From positions 1-64,000 of the forward strand of contig JAHBVH010000011.1 in NCBI GenBank assembly GCA_019637645.1: a stretch of 64,000 bases of DNA, in the 5' to 3' direction. This DNA comes from Caldilineaceae bacterium (lineage in GTDB: Bacteria; Chloroflexota; Anaerolineae; Caldilineales; Caldilineaceae). The notes beneath the pieces are model-generated. The model was given only the letters and a program-made list of their open reading frames with translations. It was not told where the DNA came from and searched no databases. Shown piece after piece: positions 43,758-52,510 of this stretch (positions are counted from its first letter, which is position 1; every line of letters starts with the position of its first letter). The position numbers were made by a program, and so were the translations under genes.

Positions 43758-44600
43758 ATGAATTATCGGAAATTGGGCCGGACGGGCCTTGCGGTTAGCG
43801 AAGTCAGTTTGGGCGGGGCCTATTTGATGGGCAGTGACCCGGCGCAGCAGGTCGAACAGGCGCGTGAAATTGTCCAAGCAGCCGTGCGGCTGGGCATTAA
43901 TTACATTGATACCGCGCCATTGTATGGTAAGAGTGAGATCCTGCTGGGCGAGGCGCTGACCAGCGTTGATAAAACACACTTCCATATTGCCACCAAAGTG
44001 GGCTACGATCCGCAAGATTTTGACTACCGCGCGGATAGTGTGCTGTGGAGTTTGGAGCGCAGTCTACAGCGCCTGCGCATCGACAAACTGACCATTGCCC
44101 AGATCCACGAAGTAAACATGGCTGGTTGGGAACGCATTATGGAGCCCGGCGGGACATTAGAAGGGCTAAAGCTCGCGCGGGAACGCGGCTTGTGCAGCTA
44201 TATCGGCATTACGGGTCGCGCCATTCCGCTGTTGGCCGAGTTAGCCGCCACTGGGGAATTTGATACGCTCTTGGTCTATTCCGACTATCATCCCGCGGTG
44301 CAAAAAGCGGCAGAAGCAGTGCTGCCCACCGCGGCAGCCCAAAAGATGGGCGTGGTCGTTGGCACGCCATTGGCCAATGGCCTCTATGTCGATGGCCCCC
44401 ACCGCGAGGAAGCCCTTGCCCGCTTAGCCAATGACGACGAGCGCCAAGCCTTTTACACGTGGCGCCAACAAGCCGAAACGCAACCAGGCACAACACCCCA
44501 ACAAGCCTTCCAGTGGATTCTGGCAGACCAACGGGTGAGCACCGTTTCCAGCGGCGCGGCAACCGTTGCCCAACTAGAAGAGGTGGCGACCACGTTGTGA
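43758..44600 (+). CDS. Aldo/keto reductase (aldose dehydrogenase-like)
   Basis: A 280-residue NAD(P)H oxidoreductase with a TIM-barrel fold. The catalytic tetrad is Asp51, Tyr56 (DTAPLYGKSE), Lys80 (HIATKVGY) and His117 (IAQIHEVN). The GGAYLMG start and LGEALTSVDK segment place it near L-fucose and D-threo-aldose dehydrogenases, an inference. The ATG at 43758 is preceded by GAAGGATAGG; an ATG four codons earlier is also possible. It is 50 bases downstream of the LarA-like gene, separated by AAGGATGAAGGAT repeats, so the two probably form an operon acting on one sugar acid or aldose. Confidence 0.9.
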   Translation: MNYRKLGRTGLAVSEVSLGGAYLMGSDPAQQVEQAREIVQAAVRLGINYIDTAPLYGKSEILLGEALTSVDKTHFHIATKVGYDPQDFDYRADSVLWSLERSLQRLRIDKLTIAQIHEVNMAGWERIMEPGGTLEGLKLARERGLCSYIGITGRAIPLLAELAATGEFDTLLVYSDYHPAVQKAAEAVLPTAAAQKMGVVVGTPLANGLYVDGPHREEALARLANDDERQAFYTWRQQAETQPGTTPQQAFQWILADQRVSTVSSGAATVAQLEEVATTL

Positions 44601-44698
44601 TGACGAACGCTAGCCGATAAGTAAGCCCCTTGGGCTAGGCTTGGTGATAAGCTAGGGTACTGCATGACTTTGCGCGCAAAAACAGTAAAGTCCTCTCA

Positions 44699-44764
44699 AA
44701 CAATTTACCCACACGGCCCTGTTACTGCGCGGGATTAGCAACAGGGCCGTGTGGGTAAATTGTT
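44699..44764. terminator. 25-bp perfect inverted repeat between convergent genes
   Basis: Arms 44699-44723 and 44740-44764 pair without mismatch around a 16-base loop (ACTGCGCGGGATTAGC). It lies between the stops of the aldo/keto reductase (plus) and the TPR protein (minus), so it can end both transcripts. The unusual arm length could also mean a palindromic mobile element. Confidence 0.8.
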
Positions 44765-44840
44765 CTCATTCTTACACAATTTGCGTCACCGTAAAGGGAC
44801 GATTTGTCCTAAAAAGTGTCCTAAAAATAACTAAGTTCGG

Positions 44841-46688
44841 TCAAAACCGTTCACGCGGGTTGGGTTGTGCGCCCAGAAAACCGCGCTGCCGGGCAAGGTT
44901 GCGCAGCTGTTGACGCCGTTCCCGTAGGCTAGCATAGCCATCAGAAGGTAGATCAAAAATTTGGTAGATTGTGCTGATATAATTCCGAATGCTGGCCGGG
45001 GCGCGCTGGAGTTGGGCCGCAATCGTTTTCAGATTCGCACCTTGTAGATAGAGCCCAAACACAGCAATCAGGACAGGATTGGGTTTGTCCCGTTGCTGCG
45101 CGGTGGTGAGCGTCCGTTTTAATTCGGGTAGCTTCTCTTTGCGCAGCACATCCTCGCGCAGCAGTTTTTCGAGCGCTTGCCGGACCGGCTCATCGGGAAT
45201 CGTTGTGAGCCAGTGGAGCCAATCGCCATCATGTTCGGCCAAGAGCGTAAGCACCGTCTGGGCCCGATGGACGATACAGGGCTCAGCGGCTTGCAAGAGC
45301 GGCAGCAAGACAGGCCGGGCGACCGCGCCAATATGATGGACTACCATGTGTTCCACTAGCGCGACTTGCACATCCAGCCGCAGGGCCAAGCCACAAATCT
45401 GCGCAACAAGCTGAGGATGCCACCAGTAGGGAAAAGACCAAATGTGGTGCTCGGCAAACCAGTCTAAGCCCGCTTGTAAATAGGTCTGCGCCTCAACGGG
45501 GCGGCTGGTCATCTGCAAGGCATAGGCGAGGTAGAGATTGATCACCGCGATTGCCAGTTCATCACCCGACTTTTGGTAAAACAATTGCGTACTGCGGAGC
45601 AGATTTTCGGCTACCGTATAGTGGGCTTCCAACAGATTCAGCAAGGCCAAATGCACGGTAAAGCTCATCAACTGGCCCCGATCAGGCGTCGTCAGAGCTT
45701 GGTGGATCAACTTGCGCGCCGCGATATAGTCGCCACCGAGGACATAGAGCCAGCCTTCGTTGAGATCAACCCAAGGCCGGTAGAGGCGGAGAGCGGCTTG
45801 GTCGACCAACGTGCGCGTTTCGCTATACCAGCGTTGGGCAGTAGCAAAGGCGCCCTGCGCGCGGTAGAGGTTGCCCAACAGTAGGGCACTGTAGACCTGA
45901 AATTTAGGAGACCCCACTTTGCGCACCTGAATCGCGAGCGTTTCAGCCTGCTGGATGGCTTGAACGAGATCCCCGCGATACCAAGCGAGGTGAGCCGCCG
46001 AGTTCAAGACACGGACATAGGCCTCTTCATCCAAGCGCCCGGCTTGTTGCAAACGCCGCCCCATCTCCAGTTGGGCCTCTGCGGCATGATAATCGCCCAC
46101 TTGACGATATAAAATCGAAAGCAGAATGTGCGTTTTGAATTGGTGATAGAGCTCTTCACTCTGGCGAAAGCCAGCCAAGGCACGTAGGGCATAGTCAATC
46201 CCCTCACGCAGTCGCCCCAGATCGGGGGAGAGTTCAGCCAGCCGCAAATAGAGGCGCGCTTCGATCGCCAGCTCAGGAATTTGCCGGAGCACTTCCTCGG
46301 CCTCGCGCACATAGAGATAGGCTGTCCGAAAATCCTCCCGCTGCTGATAGATTCGGATCAATTCAAAATAGCAGGCCGCCGCGCGGTTGATAGCGCCATG
46401 GTTTCGATAGAGCAAGATAGCGCGCAACAATTGGGTCGTCGCTTGTTCAGAGTTGGTTTGGGCCAGCAGAATGCTCTGCCAATAGAGCAGATCGGGATTG
46501 GCATCAAAGGCATCCGGTGAAAAGCGCTTCAACAACTCACGCAACGGTTCATGCCAAACCTGTGGCACCGCTTCAGGTGCATGGGTCGTCAAGAGAGCCA
46601 CCGCCTCGTTGAATTGCCCTTGTTGTAGATATTGATTTATTTTCGAGAGGCTCGCTGGCGGTAACCCGGTTGATCCAGCAGGGAACAT
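44841..46688 (-). CDS. TPR protein with C-terminal LuxR/GerE-like HTH
   Basis: A 615-residue regulator-like protein. Residues 30-480 are helical TPR-type repeats (LLLSILYRQVGDYHAAEAQLEM, ALLLGNLYRAQGAFATAQRWY), comparable to the sensor part of MalT-like regulators. Near the C-terminus, LKTIAAQLQRAPASIRNYISTIYQIF resembles the helix-turn-helix of LuxR-type activators (KEIAxxLxxSxxTVxNHxxxIYxKL). There is no NTPase domain. AAGGAG lies seven bases before the ATG at 46688. The gene begins away from the pentapeptide gene; its targets are not known. The inducer is likely bound by the TPR region, by analogy with MalT. Confidence 0.75.
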   Translation of the reverse strand: MFPAGSTGLPPASLSKINQYLQQGQFNEAVALLTTHAPEAVPQVWHEPLRELLKRFSPDAFDANPDLLYWQSILLAQTNSEQATTQLLRAILLYRNHGAINRAAACYFELIRIYQQREDFRTAYLYVREAEEVLRQIPELAIEARLYLRLAELSPDLGRLREGIDYALRALAGFRQSEELYHQFKTHILLSILYRQVGDYHAAEAQLEMGRRLQQAGRLDEEAYVRVLNSAAHLAWYRGDLVQAIQQAETLAIQVRKVGSPKFQVYSALLLGNLYRAQGAFATAQRWYSETRTLVDQAALRLYRPWVDLNEGWLYVLGGDYIAARKLIHQALTTPDRGQLMSFTVHLALLNLLEAHYTVAENLLRSTQLFYQKSGDELAIAVINLYLAYALQMTSRPVEAQTYLQAGLDWFAEHHIWSFPYWWHPQLVAQICGLALRLDVQVALVEHMVVHHIGAVARPVLLPLLQAAEPCIVHRAQTVLTLLAEHDGDWLHWLTTIPDEPVRQALEKLLREDVLRKEKLPELKRTLTTAQQRDKPNPVLIAVFGLYLQGANLKTIAAQLQRAPASIRNYISTIYQIFDLPSDGYASLRERRQQLRNLARQRGFLGAQPNPRERF

Positions 46689-46948
46689 GCGTCACTCCTT
46701 ACCTTGCTACAGTGGCTTATGGGGGCAGCTAAGACATACCATTTGTAGTCGAGTTGACCAAGCGCGGGGCATCCGTCCCTCCAAGCCAGCGGGATTTCGT
46801 CAACCAACTTTTGTCCTAGAGCATAGCATCAAATGGCAGGCACGACCTACATAAAACCTATTCAGTTTTGCGGAGGTGGGTTATCTATTAGCCAGGAATA
46901 TCTTCAAGTTCAGGCAAGAGGAGTTATAGAAGAAAGAAACTCACCAGT
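46689..46948. other. Intergenic spacer between TPR and pentapeptide genes
   Basis: These 260 bases hold the ribosome site of the TPR gene and probably its promoter. No repeat, RNA or gene was recognised. Confidence 0.5.
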
Positions 46949-47608
46949 CTACGCATGTTCATCCTTAATCACCACGCCCAGGAGTCCGGCGATATAGGAT
47001 GCTTGGAAGGGATCGACAATGGCACCGGGTAGTTCTTGTAAGCCGACGCGCAGCTCCTCGATCTGGGAGCCACGAAAGTCGGTGCCTTTGAGGGTTGCGC
47101 CAGAGAGTTGGGCCCCGCGGAGGTCACATTTGTGGAAAACAACGCCCGAAAGATCGGTGCGTTGAAAGTCGGCTTGGCGCAAGTCGCATTGCTCGAAGCG
47201 AACCATTTTCAGAATAGAAAAACGAAAACTGGCAAATTGACCGTTGCAACCCTGAAAACGGACTTGCTGTAGGTAGGCTTCCAAGGTGTTGAAACCAAGC
47301 AGCTGACAGTCGAGTAGTTCCATGCGCTGTGCTGCCCACTGTTCCCAGGTGGCGTTGGCGAGATCACAGCTTTCCAAACGGACATCGGTGCAACGTGGCT
47401 TGTGTAAACGACTTTCACACCAGCGGAGTTGTTTACCGTGGAGATCGGTGAAGGTCAGGTGGGCGGCCCGTTGCCCGGTGAAGTCGCTGCGTTCTAGCAA
47501 GACGGTGGTAAATTCGGCAAAATCCTCGATCCGGTCTGCCGCATCCGGCATGGGGGTCAGGCGGGGTGATAAACGAGGTTTTGGATATTGTTTGGCCTGA
47601 TTTGTCAT
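46949..47608 (-). CDS. Pentapeptide repeat protein
   Basis: A 219-residue protein with five-residue repeats of the A(D/N)LxX type over residues 45-175, for example FEQCDLRQADFQRTDLSGV and KCDLRGAQLSGATLKGTDF. They form a right-handed beta-helix. The subfamily with Cys at the first position (ESCDLANATW, RFQGCNGQF) is like the regulators called Qnr- or MfpA-like, but with no DNA-gyrase link shown here. The role is unknown. There is no signal peptide, so it is cytosolic. It lies 44 bases downstream of the second amidohydrolase on the same strand. Confidence 0.85.
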   Translation of the reverse strand: MTNQAKQYPKPRLSPRLTPMPDAADRIEDFAEFTTVLLERSDFTGQRAAHLTFTDLHGKQLRWCESRLHKPRCTDVRLESCDLANATWEQWAAQRMELLDCQLLGFNTLEAYLQQVRFQGCNGQFASFRFSILKMVRFEQCDLRQADFQRTDLSGVVFHKCDLRGAQLSGATLKGTDFRGSQIEELRVGLQELPGAIVDPFQASYIAGLLGVVIKDEHA

Positions 47609-47652
47609 GCGTATAGGCTTAAGTGTTTTGTTATCGGTTTAGGGATGGCGCT

Positions 47653-48714
47653 TTACAAGCGATACCAAGCCCGCGCATTTTCGGCGAGAATCTTCTTTAG
47701 CAAGCGCTCTTCCAGTTGGACAGGCAACACTTCGTCCGGTGTGTCATAATGCCAGTGGGGGTAATCACTGGCAAAGAGGAGCATTTCATCGGAATCGATC
47801 TGCTCGATGATCTGGCGCAAGGCACGCGGGTCAGTGGGGCCGTCAATCGGCTGGGTGGTGAGGCGAATATGTTCGCGCATATAGTCTGATGGGGGCCGCC
47901 TTACCCACGGTGTGTTGTGGCGCAAGCCTTTCCACTCTTTGTCAATCCGCCACATGAGCGAGGGCAGCCACGTAAAGCCCCCTTCGATCAGGGTGACGCG
48001 CAAAGTGGGAAAACGATCAAAGACTCCTTCGACGATCAAGCTAATGACTTGTGATTGAAAGACGGCAGCCATGCCAGCATATTCTTCCAAATAGCTGACG
48101 GCCCAGCCGGCGGCTGTGGAGGGATGGCCGGGCGCGCCCCCATATTGGATGCCCACAACCAGATCATGCCGGGTAGCGGCTTCGTAGATCGGGGCATAGC
48201 GCAGGTTGCCATAGGGCGCGTCGGCGCGGACGGGCAAGACCACTTGGACAAAGCCAGGATGCGCCCCCCACCGGTCGATCTCGACCGCGGCGCGTTCGGG
48301 CGTCTGGCTTGGCACCACAATGGAGGCGCGCAGCCGCGGCTCCTTGGTCAGCCAATGATCGACTTGCCATTGGTTGACCGCGGTTGCTAAGGAGGCAGCA
48401 AGATCGGGGTTATGAACGCTAGCAACCCGATACGCGCAGTTGAGAATGCCGATCTCTACTTGCCAGTGGTCATTGTCCAGCGCCTGTTGACGCAGCAACG
48501 CTAGATCAGAGCCAACTTCTCCCTTGGCTGGTTTTGCCCCCGGCCGCGCCGTTAGGGGGGCATTGGGAGGATAGTCGTTGGCATCTGGCCCGCGAAAGGC
48601 GGATTCGCGGCAATAGTCTAGCCAATGGTCAGGCAGATAGGGATAGAGTGCTGCCAAGGTTGGGAGTTCATTGTGCAGATCGCAGTCAATCACAGGCACC
48701 GGAAAAAGCCGCAT
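47653..48714 (-). CDS. Amidohydrolase (Amidohydro_2-type), paralog 2
   Basis: A 353-residue TIM-barrel hydrolase close to the gene at 40949-42118. Shared landmarks are VIDCDLHNE (metal Asp/His), RLRASIVV, GGFTWLPSLMWRID, PPSDYMREHIR and FASDYPHWHYDTPDE. The conserved PHW and metal residues suggest an active enzyme. It begins right at the family start, MRLFPVPVIDCDLH, with GAGG upstream. Two similar copies 6 kb apart flank the LarA-like and regulator genes and may come from a duplication. The substrate is unknown. Confidence 0.86.
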   Translation of the reverse strand: MRLFPVPVIDCDLHNELPTLAALYPYLPDHWLDYCRESAFRGPDANDYPPNAPLTARPGAKPAKGEVGSDLALLRQQALDNDHWQVEIGILNCAYRVASVHNPDLAASLATAVNQWQVDHWLTKEPRLRASIVVPSQTPERAAVEIDRWGAHPGFVQVVLPVRADAPYGNLRYAPIYEAATRHDLVVGIQYGGAPGHPSTAAGWAVSYLEEYAGMAAVFQSQVISLIVEGVFDRFPTLRVTLIEGGFTWLPSLMWRIDKEWKGLRHNTPWVRRPPSDYMREHIRLTTQPIDGPTDPRALRQIIEQIDSDEMLLFASDYPHWHYDTPDEVLPVQLEERLLKKILAENARAWYRL

Positions 48715-48810
48715 GGTCCGCCTCGCAGATAGGGAATAGATTGGTCAATGGTCTTATTGTAGCTGATTCGGTGGCTAGCTTCAAATGCCTAAAAATCGCA
48801 GAGACCGGAC

Positions 48811-49263
48811 CTATTGATTCCAGGTGGTATTCAACAGTTTGATCAATTCTGCGGCAATCGCCTGCCGATTGGTCGTCTTGCGGAACCACACCTCCACTCG
48901 CTGCCCAGCGGCCAAGCTATTGTAGATGAGGTTGTTGATCCGGCAATAGGCTGGCCGACCACCGGTGTAACAATCGCGCGGGGAGACCGCACCATAGCCA
49001 TGATTAAAGCGGGTGGCGAGGTTCGTACATTCGCCGACATAGATTGGGGCATCATTAACCAATAGGAGATAGACGCCCGCCTCTTGGAGCGTCGTGGAAA
49101 TCCGGAATTTACAAAAAGGCCCTTCGCCATAAGAATGCAACGTCAATTGTTGAGGGTTGGCATAGGCAACGTGGGGTTGGATTGCAGCGACGGCCCCACT
49201 GTCGTCCGTGTCCGGACGAATCTGGGCCGCCCAGGCAAAGGCATAATTCCCCCAGGTTCTCAT
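48811..49263 (-). CDS. GIY-YIG nuclease family protein
   Basis: A 150-residue protein whose middle part is a GIY-YIG endonuclease core: GVYLLLVNDAPIYVGECTN, with GVY for GIY and YVG for YIG, followed by the arginine of TNLATRFNHG. The N- and C-terminal 60 residues are unlike the DNA-repair forms (UvrC, SLX1) and may bind a target. It may be a stand-alone nuclease, a mobile-element relic or part of an unrecognised defence or repair system. GGAG precedes the ATG at 49263; an ATG at 49281 overlaps that ribosome site and is not preferred. Confidence 0.78.
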   Translation of the reverse strand: MRTWGNYAFAWAAQIRPDTDDSGAVAAIQPHVAYANPQQLTLHSYGEGPFCKFRISTTLQEAGVYLLLVNDAPIYVGECTNLATRFNHGYGAVSPRDCYTGGRPAYCRINNLIYNSLAAGQRVEVWFRKTTNRQAIAAELIKLLNTTWNQ

Positions 49264-49331
49264 AAAAATACTCCATTCCAAATGATTGCAGTTTGTGGTT
49301 AGATAATGCGTGCTGACGCGGCAAAGGGCTG

Positions 49332-49808
49332 TTAGCCAAATAATTCAGGATCAGCCTCTGCCCCTCGCGCGGTTGGCGGCGCGGTATTGACCATCCAGCT
49401 GGAAAAACCAATGAGAAAGGCGCGGAAACCGGGTAGATGTTCGGCAGGAAAGCGATAGCGTTCGGGGGCAGCGGCTAAAACTCTGTCAAAACAAGCCAAC
49501 CATTCCTGGCGGGCGGCTTCATCGATGATAAAGGGCATGTGGCGCGCCCGCATCATCGGGTTGCCATAGCGCTGATGATAGAGCGGTGGCCCCCCGAGCA
49601 AACCCACAAAGAACGCGGCTGACTTTTGGGAGGCATGGACCATATCGGCGGGGAACATGGCCCGGATCGCGGATTGCTCCAATTCGCGATAAAAGTCTTC
49701 CAACATAGCAAAGATATTTTCCTCACCCATGCGGGCGTAAATTTCAGAGCTGGGGGCCGCCACGCGTGGCGGCCCACCCGGTGGCACATAAATTTGGCGT
49801 TCTTGCAT
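49332..49808 (-). CDS. Truncated haemoglobin (group II-like globin)
   Basis: A 158-residue globin of the truncated family, likely a haem protein in the cytosol that binds O2 or NO. The F-helix proximal histidine is in MRARHMPFIID and the GGPPLYHQRYG turn before it is typical of group II (trHbO). The region after it, WLACFDRVLA, matches the G/H helices. The length exceeds the usual 130 residues because of an N-terminal extension (MQERQIYVPPGGPPRV). AGGAAGG lies about eleven bases before the start. It stands alone between a GIY-YIG gene and an unassigned stretch. Confidence 0.87.
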   Translation of the reverse strand: MQERQIYVPPGGPPRVAAPSSEIYARMGEENIFAMLEDFYRELEQSAIRAMFPADMVHASQKSAAFFVGLLGGPPLYHQRYGNPMMRARHMPFIIDEAARQEWLACFDRVLAAAPERYRFPAEHLPGFRAFLIGFSSWMVNTAPPTARGAEADPELFG

Positions 49809-50412
49809 TCTTTTGCTGATCCTTCCTGCCCACAGGATACAACCCCATCGTTACACTTCGCGTGAAGTGCACCTACGTATGGCGTCAAACCGGCAGATTT
49901 TCTAAAACTTTAATCCTGCATTTGCACAATCCACCCAATCCATATGGCTCGTACCTTTCGTGGCCCACAGCGGTGAATGTGGTTCTGCCCGACCGAGGAA
50001 GCGGTTAGAGGAGCTACCATTAAACGCAGATGATTGGGTGATTTACTTGTATCTTCAGTCAGATCTGGTGTAGATTGAGCATATCGCCAGCCTATGTAGC
50101 GCTCCATGGCTGGACTTATGTCTAAGCTCTCATTGTAACTGACAGACGCCGCATTTTCAAATATACAGTAGAGGTTATGCACTTGAAAACCGATCTGGTT
50201 GCTAGTCAGCCAGCATAGCGGATAAGCGCTTGGCGCAGAGTCCTTGTGTACCACAATAGCGCAAGGTACAAGCCGCGGTGATCAGAGAACGCTGGGCCTG
50301 CTACTTGGCGGTACGAAGTTGACCGCACGCCAAATGTGACTATACTTGATTGGGCAATCTGTTCCTTACCTGTCTGTTGTAGGTTGGCTACCCACGTAAA
50401 GGAGAACCACGC
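49809..50412. other. 604-base region without a convincing gene
   Basis: The sequence is poorer in GC than its neighbours. A minus-strand open frame at 49910-50254 encodes 114 residues but has no known motif, no ribosome site and unusual composition, so it is not called. A fragment GAAAACCGATC at 50185-50195 may be a decayed copy of the dispersed repeat. The AKR gene downstream has GGAG close to its ATG. Confidence 0.5.
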
Positions 50413-51423
50413 ATGGAATACCGCGCCCTTGGTCGCACTGGCATCAAAGTCAGCCCACTTTGTCTTGGCTGTATGATGTTTGGCGGCAAGACTAGCTCCG
50501 AAGATTCATATGCGATCATCGACCGCGCCCTCGACGCCGGTATCAACTTCCTCGATACAGCGAATGTCTACTCACGCGGCAATAGCGAAAAAGTAACCGG
50601 CGAAGCGCTGAAACGGAATGGGCAACGGGCTAAGATTGTCTTGGCCACGAAAGTCCACGGTCGCATGGACGATGACGATCCCAATGCCGCGGGCAGCAGC
50701 CGCCGCCATATTATTGAACAATGCGAAGCCAGCCTCCGGCGTCTCCAGACTGATTATATTGACCTGTACCAGATCCACCGCCCCCGCTCCGATACGCCCA
50801 TTGATGAAACCCTCCGCGCCTTCGATGACCTGATTCGCGCGGGCAAGGTGCGCTATATTGGCACGAGTACCTTTGCCGCTTGGCAGGTGATGGAATCGTT
50901 ATGGGTATCGAAAGAATTGGGTTTGAACCGCTTTATTTCGGAGCAACCGCCCTACCATATTTTGGATCGCCGCATTGAACGCGAACTCATTCCCATGGCG
51001 CAAACCTATGGCATTGGGCTGATTCCCTGGAGCCCCTTGGCCGGTGGCTTGCTAACCGGCAAGTATAACCGCCATACACCGCCACCGAGCGACAGCCGCT
51101 TTGCCGACGTCGCCAATAATCCCCGGCTGCAAGCCCGCATGACCAATGATCTCTTTGACGTTGTCGATGGCCTACAACCCTTGGCAGAGGCCAAAGGCAG
51201 TACCCTCTCCCAGTTGGTGCTCGCTTGGTGCATTCACCAACCCGGGATCACCAGCCCCATCATCGGGCCACGTACCATGGCGCAACTGGAGGACAACCTT
51301 GGTGCGCTTACCGTCACCATTACGGCGGCGGATCGCGCGGCGGTTGATGCGCTTGTCCCCCCTGGTCGCATGGTCTCGCCTTTCTATGAGGCTGATTTTG
51401 GTCCGCACCAATATCGGTGGTGA
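50413..51423 (+). CDS. Aldo/keto reductase (YajO/tas-like)
   Basis: A 336-residue NADPH-dependent oxidoreductase. The tetrad is Asp48, Tyr53 (DTANVYSRG), Lys80 (LATKVHG) and His122 (LYQIHRP). The NADPH-binding end SPIIGPRTMAQLEDNLGAL fits the AKR12/11 group. It belongs to a different subfamily from the ones at 43758 and 56635 and may act on a sugar or short aldehyde. GGAG lies about ten bases before the ATG. Confidence 0.91.
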   Translation: MEYRALGRTGIKVSPLCLGCMMFGGKTSSEDSYAIIDRALDAGINFLDTANVYSRGNSEKVTGEALKRNGQRAKIVLATKVHGRMDDDDPNAAGSSRRHIIEQCEASLRRLQTDYIDLYQIHRPRSDTPIDETLRAFDDLIRAGKVRYIGTSTFAAWQVMESLWVSKELGLNRFISEQPPYHILDRRIERELIPMAQTYGIGLIPWSPLAGGLLTGKYNRHTPPPSDSRFADVANNPRLQARMTNDLFDVVDGLQPLAEAKGSTLSQLVLAWCIHQPGITSPIIGPRTMAQLEDNLGALTVTITAADRAAVDALVPPGRMVSPFYEADFGPHQYRW

Positions 51424-51454
51424 GGATAGCGGATAGTCAGAGAAAAGCAGGGGG

Positions 51455-51868
51455 ATGGCCGTGGAAGAGACAAGACAAGGCGCGGAAGAACAGGCACGGT
51501 TGGGCGCACGCGTTGTGGTGGAATTGCTCGATGGGCAAGGTCAGCGGGAACGGATGAGTTTTGATATTGTACGGGAAGAACATGCCGATTTTGACCAAGG
51601 TCGTTTAGGTCGCCAAACACCGCTGGCTAAGGCACTCATTGGAAAAAGAGTCGGTGCCCTAGTCCCCTATGTCATGGGAGATATTCGCCAAGTGCGGATT
51701 CTGAGTGTCCACCCTTCCCTGCCCGCAACGCTTGAAAATAGCACCGAAGCGCGCCAAGCCCAATTGCAAAAAGCGTTAGACACGGTCGAGCGTACCAACG
51801 CTGAAATATTCGCCGCCTCCTATACGGGGAAGTGGGGCGATTATGAACTAGCGGATGACACGCAATAG
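51455..51868 (+). CDS. GreA/GreB C-terminal domain-like protein
   Basis: A 137-residue protein whose first 85 residues resemble the FKBP-like C-terminal domain of transcription cleavage factor GreA: GARVVVELLDGQG, GRLGRQTPLAKALIGKRVGA, and VRILSV. The N-terminal coiled coil that reaches the RNA polymerase secondary channel is absent; instead a helical tail of about 50 residues follows. It cannot be a normal Gre factor but may bind RNA polymerase without RNA-cleavage stimulation. It lies 31 bases after the AKR gene and overlaps the DinB frame region, so the three may be cotranscribed. Confidence 0.7.
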   Translation: MAVEETRQGAEEQARLGARVVVELLDGQGQRERMSFDIVREEHADFDQGRLGRQTPLAKALIGKRVGALVPYVMGDIRQVRILSVHPSLPATLENSTEARQAQLQKALDTVERTNAEIFAASYTGKWGDYELADDTQ

Positions 51869-51899
51869 AGTAGCTACATGTAACAAACGACGAGGATAT

Positions 51900-52379
51900 A
51901 TGATCTCAGGCGATTCTCTAGCAGCAAATTTTGAACGAAATGCCAGCTATGTACGCGGTTATTTAGAAGGGTTGACGCAGGCCGATTCACTGGTACAACC
52001 ACCGGTAAAAGGCAATTGTATCAACTGGATTTTAGGCCATATTGTCTGTTATCGCACCTATGTGCAAGCCATTTGTGAACTGCCGCCGGTTCTCGACGAA
52101 GCTGCGGCCAAGCGCTACGCCCGCGATTCGGCACCGGTAACAGGGCCCGCCGCCGATCTTACCCCCATTGAGACCTTGCGCGCAGCGTACAATGCATCCC
52201 AGCAAGCGTTGCTGGGCTATTTACAAACCCTATCGCCAACACAAGCGGCAGAAGTCGTCACGGCCGCTGGCTTCACGCTACCACGGGCCGAATTACTCAC
52301 TACTTTTATGCGACACGAGTCGTTCCATACCGGTCAATTTGAACTGCTCCGTGAACTTGCGCTAGCCGCCAAACAGTAG
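51900..52379 (+). CDS. DinB family protein
   Basis: A 159-residue four-helix protein of the DinB/YfiT-like fold with three histidines in family positions: NWILGHIVCYR and FMRHESFHTGQFELLRELA. The family binds metal; members include thiol transferases such as BshC-type and mycothiol-dependent enzymes, but most have no known substrate. The start at 51900 is chosen because GAGG lies five bases before it; a longer frame from 51855 overlaps the Gre-like gene. It is followed by a dispersed palindrome. Confidence 0.8.
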   Translation: MISGDSLAANFERNASYVRGYLEGLTQADSLVQPPVKGNCINWILGHIVCYRTYVQAICELPPVLDEAAAKRYARDSAPVTGPAADLTPIETLRAAYNASQQALLGYLQTLSPTQAAEVVTAAGFTLPRAELLTTFMRHESFHTGQFELLRELALAAKQ

Positions 52380-52409
52380 AAGACAGGCGATCGGACGCTG
52401 TACGCGCCC

Positions 52410-52442
52410 ACAACTGACCGGTTTTGAAAACCGGTCAGTTGT
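52410..52442. repeat. Dispersed palindrome copy (33 nt, perfect arms)
   Basis: Sixteen-nt arms around one central G, ACTGACCGGTTTT-G-AAAACCGGTCAGT in the core, with no mismatch. It lies 31 bases after the DinB stop. Same family as 7-40; both copies have CCGG at the core where others have CAGG. Confidence 0.9.
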
Positions 52443-52510
52443 AAAGAGCAATCAGCACTTGGTCAAGTACCCTGACGCCCCTTGCCCTACGGTCCCCCCA
52501 AAGGTAGTCT

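Noticed and set aside
49910..50254. A 114-codon minus-strand frame in the unassigned region
   Set aside because: No motif, no ribosome site and odd composition; not strong enough to call a gene.
7..52442. CRISPR array from the repeated palindromes
   Set aside because: The copies are far apart, unequal and without regular spacers; no cas gene was seen.
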